Positions 1 to 6,600 of a stretch of DNA of 9,038 nt are shown in pieces. The stretch covers positions 1-9,038 of the forward strand of contig JASLXP010001253.1 in assembly GCA_030740295.1 (NCBI GenBank), written 5' to 3'. Every line of letters begins with the position of its first letter. The first letter of the stretch is position 1. Below the pieces are notes generated by a model. The model saw only the letters and a list, made by a program, of their open reading frames with translations. It ran no database searches and was not told where the DNA came from. A program made the translations under genes and the position numbers. Source of the DNA: Planctomycetota bacterium. GTDB taxonomy: Bacteria > Planctomycetota > PUPC01 > JACPCR01.

Positions 1-1126
1 CCGGGTAGCCGACGATGATGCACGCGTCGAGGCTGCCGATATCGATGCCGAGCTCGAGCGCGTTGGTGGTCGAGACACCAAGCAGGTCTCCCTCTGCCAG
101 TCGTCGCTCGATTTCGCGTCGCTCCTCCGGCAGGTAGCCGCCGCGATAGGCTTGAACTTTCTTGACCAGCCTTGGTGCGTCCTTTTCGAGCCGATCCTGG
201 ACATACCGAAAGATCAGCTCTGAACTCTTGCGCGTGCGAGAGAAAGTGATTGTCTGAATGCGATCCGCGATCAGGGAGGACATCAGGCGCGTGGCATCGG
301 AATTCGCGCTGCGGCGCTGTGTCTTGTCTTCATCGATGAAAGGTGGATTCCACAGAACGAACTGCTTCGGCCCACTCGGTGAGCCGTCCTCATTCACGAG
401 CTCAAAATCGACATGTGCGATGCGTTCGGCCAGTTCCTTTGGATTGGCAATGGTTGCGGAGCAGCAGACGAAGACGGGGTTCGAACCGTGATGGCGGCAG
501 ATGCGATGCAGCCTCCGCATGACGTTGGAGACATGCGATCCGAAGATGCCGCGGTAGATGTGGACTTCATCGATGACGATGATTTTGAGCCGAGAAAAAA
601 AGTTTGCCCAGCGATCGTGATTCGGCAGAACCGCCCGATGCAGCATGTCCGGATTGGTCAGAATACAGCTTGCCTGTTCGCGGATGGACCGGCGGTGATC
701 GGTCGGCGTATCGCCATCGTAGGTGCCGGAGATGAACTGCAGCCCGCTGTCTTCCTGCAGCCGCTGCAAGCCCCGCAACTGATCTTGCGCGAGGGCCTTC
801 GTTGGATACAGCATGAGTGCCCGCGTGCCTGGATCTCCCGCAATCTGATCCAGTATTGGCACCATGTAGCAGAGCGTCTTGCCGGAAGCCGTGCCGGTGA
901 CGACGATCAGGTTGCGTCCGTCGCGGACGTGGTTAATGCCCTGTGCCTGGTGCGAATAAAGCAGCTCGATGTCCTGAGCATGCAGGGCCCGCCGTACCGC
1001 CGGATGAACGCGACGACTCAGATTCGTGTACTGCGCCTCGCGCTCCGGCAGTTCTTCGACGTGAATGATCTGCTCTCCGAACTCATCTGAAAAACTGAAG
1101 GGCTTGTGTTTACTGGATCTGGTCAA
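1..1126 (-). CDS. MrfA/YprA-type DEAD/DEAH-box helicase, 5' part (3' end outside window)
   Basis: An SF2 helicase of the MrfA/YprA type, a family tied to DNA repair that usually carries a C-terminal Zn-binding DUF1998 region. The visible 375 residues contain, numbered from the TTG at 1126: the Q-motif region LYSHQAQGI (56-64), Walker A GTASGKT (78-84; bases 875-895), motif Ia YPTKALAQDQ (107-116), TNPDML (157-162), motif II DEVH (186-189; bases 560-571) followed by IYRGIFGSHVSNV, motif III SAT (223-225), TFSRTRK (294-300), YRGGY (327-331) and motif V TTNALELGIDIG (353-364). The frame is open to base 1, so motif VI and any DUF1998 region lie outside. The frame is closed upstream by a TAA at 1148-1150. 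No ATG lies between that stop and the conserved N-terminal part, so TTG at 1126 is the best start, with no clear Shine-Dalgarno sequence. It is separated from the pseudopilin genes by 210 bases and is probably functionally unrelated to them. Family assignment is firm; the start is uncertain. Confidence 0.93.
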   Translation of the reverse strand, partial: MTRSSKHKPFSFSDEFGEQIIHVEELPEREAQYTNLSRRVHPAVRRALHAQDIELLYSHQAQGINHVRDGRNLIVVTGTASGKTLCYMVPILDQIAGDPGTRALMLYPTKALAQDQLRGLQRLQEDSGLQFISGTYDGDTPTDHRRSIREQASCILTNPDMLHRAVLPNHDRWANFFSRLKIIVIDEVHIYRGIFGSHVSNVMRRLHRICRHHGSNPVFVCCSATIANPKELAERIAHVDFELVNEDGSPSGPKQFVLWNPPFIDEDKTQRRSANSDATRLMSSLIADRIQTITFSRTRKSSELIFRYVQDRLEKDAPRLVKKVQAYRGGYLPEERREIERRLAEGDLLGVSTTNALELGIDIGSLDACIIVGYP

Positions 1127-1185
1127 GGCGAGGGAGATGGCTGACGGTTAATAGTGATGGCAGAGGCATCCGTGCGGTTTACTCA

Positions 1186-1214
1186 TCAATACTGTTCGTA
1201 TGATTTCTCTTCAA
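1186..1214 (-). promoter_or_regulatory. Weak sigma-70-like promoter candidate before the helicase gene
   Basis: On the minus strand TTGAAG (1214-1209) and TATTGA (1191-1186) are separated by exactly 17 bases. Each matches its consensus only partly (4 of 6 and 3 of 6). The position, about 60 bases before the TTG start, suits a separate promoter for the helicase gene. The match is weak enough to occur by chance. Confidence 0.2.
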
Positions 1215-1282
1215 TCAACTCTCACTGTCTCGGTCCTGAGACTGCTGCCGGATCAACATCGTATGGCCGCAGGATGCCAGCC

Positions 1283-1314
1283 TGTGAGCCAGGTCTAATT
1301 GATATGAGCTCACA
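1283..1314. repeat. Inverted repeat TGTGAGC / GCTCACA, 18-base spacer
   Basis: Perfect 7-base arms at 1283-1289 and 1308-1314 enclose an 18-base AT-rich spacer. The repeat lies 22 bases downstream of the I-like pseudopilin stop codon, in the only non-coding gap outside the repeat region. It could form a stem-loop in the operon transcript, or be an operator half-site pair for the helicase gene. No T-run follows on the minus strand, so it is not a standard intrinsic terminator. Confidence 0.35.
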
Positions 1315-1336
1315 AGCGGATTGGGCGACTATCAGA

Positions 1337-1825
1337 TCATTTCAACAGCACCGTGTAGAACCGCTCTTCGATATCGAAGCGGGTCTCGGTGTGTGGTGGG
1401 GCCTTTTCGCGGCCCCAGCCGACGACTACTTCCACCTTATACTCGCCGGGGACCTCGGTGGCTGTGAATTCCACCATGTATTCGAAGCCGGGGAAGTCGT
1501 CGTGCTTCGTCCAATCGATGCGATCTATGTCTGCCGACTCATTATCGTTGAGGTAGGTCTGGGCTTCGCTGAGGATGAATTCGGAAAGCAGTGCCACCTG
1601 GCTGGAATCGACGGCCTCCTTGAACTGTCGAACTGCAGAGGTGTAGAGACTCAGAGCGGCCACGACACCGACGGCGAGCAGACCGATGGCGATGACCATT
1701 TCGAGGATGGTGAAAGAGCGTAATGAGTAATGAGTAATGAGTAAGTTTGTGCGGCGGGTCAGACGCGACCTGGTACGGCCTCTCTTGCACAAATGATCTC
1801 TGGATTGGGCAAACAAAAACATCAT
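1337..1825 (-). CDS. GspI/PilV-like minor pseudopilin
   Basis: A small prepilin-type protein of 162 residues. A class III (prepilin peptidase) signal is clear: after basic residues comes S37|F38-T-I-L-E42, with the glutamate at +5, then the hydrophobic stretch MVIAIGLLAVGVVAALSLY. Cleavage before F38 would leave about 125 residues, the usual size of GspI-type minor pseudopilins. The C-terminal part (YKVEVVVGWG, then ERFYTVLLK) looks like beta strands of a pseudopilin head. By family knowledge such proteins are processed at the inner membrane and join the tip of a pseudopilus or pilus. The leader is long (37 residues) and contains LLITHYSL, translated directly from a TAATGAG/TTACTCA heptamer array. 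The chosen ATG is one of two tandem ATGs (1825 and 1822), lies 29 bases after the stop of the upstream gene, and has no obvious Shine-Dalgarno sequence. GspI versus PilV cannot be settled from sequence alone. Confidence 0.88.
   Translation of the reverse strand: MMFLFAQSRDHLCKRGRTRSRLTRRTNLLITHYSLRSFTILEMVIAIGLLAVGVVAALSLYTSAVRQFKEAVDSSQVALLSEFILSEAQTYLNDNESADIDRIDWTKHDDFPGFEYMVEFTATEVPGEYKVEVVVGWGREKAPPHTETRFDIEERFYTVLLK
1721..1744. repeat. Heptamer array TAATGAG x3 plus TAA, in the I-like leader
   Basis: Three perfect copies of TAATGAG (1721-1727, 1728-1734, 1735-1741) followed by TAA. On the minus strand it reads TTACTCA and is translated in frame as LLITHYSL, ending immediately before R36-S37, the prepilin cleavage region. 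Bases 1724-1744 are the exact reverse complement of the array at 3641-3661. Confidence 0.93.
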
Positions 1826-1854
1826 CAGTTTCAGCCGGTATTACTTATCACGTG

Positions 1855-3648
1855 TCATTCCTTCAGTTCCCGATACGAAGGCAAATCAATGGTCAGCACA
1901 AAAGTCCTGCCGGTTTCGACATCTGTCCCCGCGGTGTGTGCGGCCGGGACGGTACCGCGGGCTCCGCGGCCGCCGGGTGCGATGATGATGGAGCCCCCAG
2001 CGCCGAAGTGTGTGTACTGGATCCATTCCTGATCGATCTTTACATATTTGTGATCGTCTGAGCGAAAGATGGTGGAATCGTCGACCACGATCATGCCTTC
2101 TTCTGAATCATTGAGGTCTTCCTTAAGCGCGGCGACTCTGGGCCGGCCGCGAGTGTTCGTGATTACGAGCGTGACCCGGACGCGCCTCGGGAATACGTCG
2201 TCCGAGGGATCGAAATACGTGTCGTATCCATCACTTTCGAGGACGGGCGGCCGATAGCTGTAATCGGAGACGACATCCGTGGGGGCCTTGTAGTAGTAGA
2301 ACTCAAGGGTGGAGCTCCCAACTTCACGCTTCTCGGCGCTTGATGGCCTGGCATCGAGAGCAGGCAGATTGACGTTTCCCGTATCTCCTGCCTTGAGGAT
2401 CGATATGGTTCTTTCCGTCAGTGTCAGCCCCCGGGTCGAGTCCCAGATTTCTTCGGGGCCACCCGGATCCTGGGGTTCGATATCAGGATCACCTTTGCCG
2501 AGATCTTCTTCCCAGCTCGTGGTGTGGGGAGTCCAGAATCGAACCCCGAAAAAGACGACGCCGGAGATCAGAGGCGAGATGGGGGTGGCTGTAATCGAAA
2601 ATCGTTCAGGATCGTCTGTCAGATTGCGGTCTGAATCCAGTGGGTCTCTCGAAGCTGCGAGCGGGGCCTGTACGCCGCGGTAGAGCGTGTTGCCCCGAAC
2701 GGTGTACAGCACCTGCATGAGGTCACCGAGTGGTCGCAGGTCTTCGTCCACCTGGCCGTCGTTATCGTCATCGACCAGGTTGTACCATTCCTCGTCGATG
2801 CCTTCGCCGGTCTCGTCGACGCCCAGGTCGCCTTCGTCATCTTCGTCTGCGTTGCCGTCGCTGTCGTTATCAATTCCATCATTTTGGAGCATGAATTTGT
2901 CGCCGTCATCATCGACGGTGTTTGACTGAATATCGCTGGGCTCGTTGTCATCGTCCGCGAGATTGCCAGCGTTCGCTGACACCATGTTTTTCACGATCTG
3001 CGGAATGGTCCGAACGAATGCGAACTCCTGCTTGTAAGTGCCGGCGTTATCCGGGTCCTCCACGTAACGGCACAGAAGACGAATCTCGACCGGCTCGGCC
3101 GGGCTGTAGGTCTTGTCCGTCGTTTCAATAGTGTAGACGGCAGTGAGATCCTCCCTCAGTTGTTCGATGGCCACCGCGGCCTGCTGGAATGTCTGACGTG
3201 CGGATTCGCCCTGCCGCCAGGTGCGAATGGCACCATAAAGAAGGCCGATCAGCATCGATCCGAGGATGGTAAAGATGCCGACGACGACGAGGATCTCGAT
3301 GAGGGTGTAGGCGCGGCGAGCCAGGAATCTGGTATCAGGTGTCAGAAAAGAGGAGCCCCGTTGCTGTGATGAAGTGATGGGACGATGGATGCTGGATGCT
3401 CGATGCTCGATGCTCGATGCTGGGTGGTTTGTCGCGGCCTGAATCCTGAATCCTGAATCCTGATCCCTGAATCCAGATTCCAGTTTCCCGATGCCTGGAT
3501 CCTGAATCCTGAACCCAGATCCCTGAATCCTGAATCCTGATTCCCGATTCCTGATTCCTGAAAACCGTTTAGCTGGAAACATGCGGAGGATATTAGCCGC
3601 GGCGTGAGCATAGGCCACTGTGGCATTAAGCCTGCCTCGATTACTCAT
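1855..3648 (-). CDS. GspJ/PilW-like minor pseudopilin, oversized, with repeat-derived leader and DxDxDG block
   Basis: A 597-residue prepilin-type protein counted from ATG 3648. The prepilin signal is RRA113|Y114-T-L-I-E118 followed by ILVVVGIFTILGSMLIGLL, then a helix-like stretch; this fits a GspJ/PilW-class minor pseudopilin. Usual family length is about 200 residues; here the mature part is 484. Residues 232-303 are strongly acidic and hold Ca-loop-like motifs (VDDDGDKF, GIDNDSDGNADEDDE, VDDDNDGQVDED). Residues 490-500 (VRVTLVITNTR) resemble the last strand of GspJ-type heads. Residues 517-580 carry a module with KIDQEWIQY, then RGARGTVPAAHTAG, also seen in the giant protein encoded upstream. 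The start is unsure: residues 36-92 are mostly translated heptamer repeats, giving a 113-residue leader where 6-25 is normal. There is no ATG, GTG or TTG between M23 and the signal; only CTG codons at L102 and L109 would give a short leader. The ATG at 3648 lies 13 bases after the giant gene's stop, which suggests coupled translation. Confidence 0.87.
   Translation of the reverse strand: MSNRGRLNATVAYAHAAANILRMFPAKRFSGIRNRESGFRIQGSGFRIQDPGIGKLESGFRDQDSGFRIQAATNHPASSIEHRASSIHRPITSSQQRGSSFLTPDTRFLARRAYTLIEILVVVGIFTILGSMLIGLLYGAIRTWRQGESARQTFQQAAVAIEQLREDLTAVYTIETTDKTYSPAEPVEIRLLCRYVEDPDNAGTYKQEFAFVRTIPQIVKNMVSANAGNLADDDNEPSDIQSNTVDDDGDKFMLQNDGIDNDSDGNADEDDEGDLGVDETGEGIDEEWYNLVDDDNDGQVDEDLRPLGDLMQVLYTVRGNTLYRGVQAPLAASRDPLDSDRNLTDDPERFSITATPISPLISGVVFFGVRFWTPHTTSWEEDLGKGDPDIEPQDPGGPEEIWDSTRGLTLTERTISILKAGDTGNVNLPALDARPSSAEKREVGSSTLEFYYYKAPTDVVSDYSYRPPVLESDGYDTYFDPSDDVFPRRVRVTLVITNTRGRPRVAALKEDLNDSEEGMIVVDDSTIFRSDDHKYVKIDQEWIQYTHFGAGGSIIIAPGGRGARGTVPAAHTAGTDVETGRTFVLTIDLPSYRELKE
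2740..2955 (-). other. Asp-rich Ca-loop-like region within the J-like pseudopilin
   Basis: Encodes residues 232-303 of the J-like pseudopilin. Several D-x-D-x-D-G type loops (VDDDGDKF, IDNDSDGNADED, VDDDNDGQVDED) resemble thrombospondin type 3 or dockerin-like calcium loops. It sits between the N-terminal pseudopilin helix region and the C-terminal strands, so it looks like an insertion in the head domain. Calcium binding is inferred from the motif, not shown. Confidence 0.65.
3388..3422. repeat. Heptamer array GATGCTC/G x5
   Basis: Five uninterrupted units: GATGCTG, GATGCTC three times, GATGCTG. On the minus strand it is translated as PASSIEHRASSI within the nominal leader of the J-like pseudopilin, giving a seven-residue periodicity. 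It lies 15 bases from the 18-unit CCTGAAT array but has an unrelated unit sequence. Confidence 0.93.
3438..3563. repeat. Heptamer array CCTGAAT, 18 units without phase slip
   Basis: The 126 bases divide exactly into 18 heptamers. All begin with CC and have G at position 4; CCTGAAT is the commonest, with variants such as CCTGATT, CCAGATC, CCCGATT and CCTGGAT. Because 126 is a multiple of 3, the array is read on the minus strand as 42 codons giving a degenerate seven-residue peptide repeat (SGFRIQD). Such arrays are comparable in kind to the short tandemly repeated repetitive heptamers described in cyanobacteria; identity with any known family was not tested. Confidence 0.95.
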
Positions 3649-3661
3649 TACTCATTACTCA
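3641..3661. repeat. Heptamer array TTACTCA x3 at the giant/J-like gene junction
   Basis: Three perfect TTACTCA units. On the minus strand the array begins immediately after the TAG stop (3664-3662) of the giant gene and supplies the ATG at 3648 used by the longest J-like reading frame. An earlier ATG at 3655 gives only MSNE and a stop. It is an exact 21-base inverted copy of 1724-1744. Confidence 0.93.
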
Positions 3662-6600
3662 CTAAAACTTCACATCTTCAGTGTGAAGCACGCGCGGCTC
3701 GGTTTCGTAGGTGACCTTTATGCGGTCGAGGAAGGGGGTTTTCTTCCAGTCGTTCTGGCGGCCGTCGTATGGATCGTACGCGTCTTCGGGGTACTCGATG
3801 AAAATGCGCAACTCTATCTTGTCGCTCTTCTTTCCATCGTTTGTCTCTGAAGGCGCGTTGCCGTCTGAGGTGAAATAGAACGGCCCGACAATAGTGTCGC
3901 TCGAGGACGGGTCATCCGAGCTGTCGAAGTGGAATATACCTTCGGTGGTATCGGGGTCAGAATCCCACGATGGGCCGGCTTCACCATCAAAGCGGACGAC
4001 AAAATGAATTTTGAACGGCTTGCCTGAATCGACTGGGGTAGGCAACTGCTCACTCCATTGGATGCCATTCCATTCTGCCCCCTTCACAGAGCGCGTCGCC
4101 TTGAGGAATACCGCGCCCTGCGCATCGTAGTCTGTCTTGCGCACGACGGATGTGCCGGAGTCATCGATCTGATTGGGATAGCCGTCGAAGTAGCGGATCG
4201 GCAGAAGGCGTGCGATGTAGGGGCTGCCGTTGACGTCGCCGGGTATGTTGTCCGGGAAGAAATCCGGAGTGGGGTTGGTATCGAGATCCGTAATCTGCGG
4301 GAGCGTTTTCAGGTAGTCATTGCCGCTGCTGATGAGCGCTGAAGTGCCGTAGCGTTCACGGAGAGTGTGCACGCCGGCGAAGGCGGAATGGCTGCGCGAA
4401 GAGTAACCGATGACTTCGCCGGTGCTAAGCTCCAGCAGGCCCCGTTCGGGGAAGAGGTCTTCATCGGTCAGGTCGTCTTCGTCTGCAAGAGAATCCTCCT
4501 GAGCTGGCAGTGTTCCATTGTCGTTCAGCGGACCGGTGAGTACGACGGTCTTCGTGTCTTCGACGGGCATTATGGGCGAGCCGATGGCGTGGCTGTCGAG
4601 AGACGTGCCCATGGCGGCGCGCTGGAGTATCTGAATTTCCACGCCGTTCAAGGCCACGATGCGAAGGTATGAATTACCTGCGAGCCCGGCTTTGCGTGGC
4701 CCGGTCGCTGCAGCACCTGCGGTTATGCCGAGGGTGAATGTGGACGGTGGGCTGAGCTCCTGAAAATCGAAGAGATCGTTGCCCGGGCCCGGTAAGGTGT
4801 ATGGCACGGTATCGAGGAGGCCCCGCTGGATGTTCTGGAAGGTGGTGGCCGTCTTGGACTGGTAGAAGATGACTTCGTAATGAGCGTAGTAGTGCGGATG
4901 ATAATACCGGCCGTAGTGGTAGCCCACACTTACATACGGGTAAGAGTAGTAATAAAGAAGGTCGTCGTAGCGCGTGCCTAGATAAGTGGGATTGGCCACG
5001 TTGACCTCACCCAAAGTCTGCACGCCGCCGGTAGCTGTGCGAAGCCAGGGATCGGCACTCGTCCAGTAGGAGCTGTTGCGGATGTGGAACTGGATGATCG
5101 CGTAACCGGATTCGGCGAAGCCTTCCGTGGAATCGACCTCGAGCTCAGTGATGCCGTCCAGGGTTGCTTCTTCGATTTCTGTGACGCTGGCAGCAACGTT
5201 AGCGGACGCGTTGCTGGTCGGGTGCACGTAAAGCATCTGGTAGAAGAAGATCTCGGTATCAATCATCACATAGCCGAATCGCGGCCATGAGCCGCCGCTC
5301 GTCGATTGCCACATCCAGGGCGGGAGATCTGTGTCCGCGGGGATGCCTAAGGTCGTGCCATACCAGCGACCCTGAACAGTGCCGCTGTCGATGGGGTATT
5401 CGGTGTCCCAGTCGCGGAAACGATTCAGATTACCGATACGGATGCTGAAGGGAGCTTCCATGGATGGGATGATGCGTGATTCGAACCGTTCCCATGGATC
5501 CGCGGCCTGGCCGGTTACTGCGGCAAAGGAACGCTTGTCAGTCGTCACGGCGCCGCCGGTGTAATCGAGGATGGAATGCATGTTCTGAACGGGGACGGAA
5601 TCCTTCCGAATCTTTAACTGGCTGAAAGTGGAGTTGGCCGCGTTCTCTGATGGCTCGCTGCCGATGGGGGCCGAGGTGCCGAGCCACATGTTGATGCTGG
5701 GGAGCTGCGGGCGGCGCCCGGTTGGGAATTTCAGAATGCGCGGATTCTTCGTGTACTCAAAGATAGTGGTGAGTACGGCCGGCTCTTCCATGACTTCTTT
5801 CGAAGAGATGGTGAAAAGGCGGCCGTCACTGCTGGCATGGAGAATGACCTTTTCTTCTTCGTTGCCGTCATCATCACGCAGGGTGACCCTGTCGTTGATG
5901 CCAACCCTGGATGAGTTTGCGAAGAAGACGGCATGCGCTGCCCTGGCCGGATCGGGGCTGTTGTTCGGCGAGCCGGGGTGCGCTCCGCCAGTTGTGCTGC
6001 CCTGGTTGCGACCCAGGCCCGAAGGGGAGACCAGGTAATGATTCGAGCCTGTTGCGGTTTCTCTCACCGCGTCGTCGTCGCCGTCCGATCCGGTTCCACC
6101 GACCGCTATGGTAGGCCAGATGTAGCTCACCCATTCATAAACGGTCGCCCCTGTCTTATCGCCCAACGCGATGAAAGCAGCGTGGCTGTGTTCTCTGCCC
6201 GGGCCGCTTTCCCATTCGGCCGGCGTGAGGCCGGCTGTGGCCCACGAATCCTGCTGTTCCTGCGGCAGGTCTGCAAAGGGGACAAATGGCCGATAAAAAC
6301 CGCGTGCGTAGTTTAAGTTGCCCGGGAAGGTATCGTCGTTCTTGAGCTCAACAGAAATAAGCTTGGCGGTGTTGCCGTGCTTGAGGATCTGCTTGTCGTC
6401 TGTGCCAAGCTCAGCGCGGCCCTGTGGATCGGCGGGCGTCTCGCTGCCGGGCGGGCCAGCCCAGACATGAAGCGCATCGACAGTGATCGTGCGCGCCTCC
6501 GCGGCCTGGCCGTTCACCGAGACCATGACGTTGAAATCGTGATTCGCATCAAAACTGTCGTAATAGATTCGCTCGGTGACGGGGTCACTATTTGCGTCCG

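Noticed and set aside
413..1090. 225-residue open frame on the plus strand
   Set aside because: It is antisense to the helicase, whose minus-strand frame shows all expected SF2 motifs. The plus-strand product has no recognisable domain.
1154..1723. 189-residue open frame on the plus strand
   Set aside because: Antisense to the I-like pseudopilin, which has a clear prepilin signal. The plus product looks like translated antisense, with no domain features.
3388..3563. Possible CRISPR array
   Set aside because: Units are 7 bases, contiguous and without spacers; these are short tandem repeats.
3342..3626. 94-residue minus-strand frame starting MPQWPML
   Set aside because: It is the heptamer arrays read in a second frame. 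It has no prepilin signal and ends before it.
1721..3661. Inverted 21-base pair as ends of an insertion sequence
   Set aside because: The enclosed genes are pseudopilin sequence with no transposase, and the arrays are simple heptamer repeats that are not accompanied by target-site duplications.
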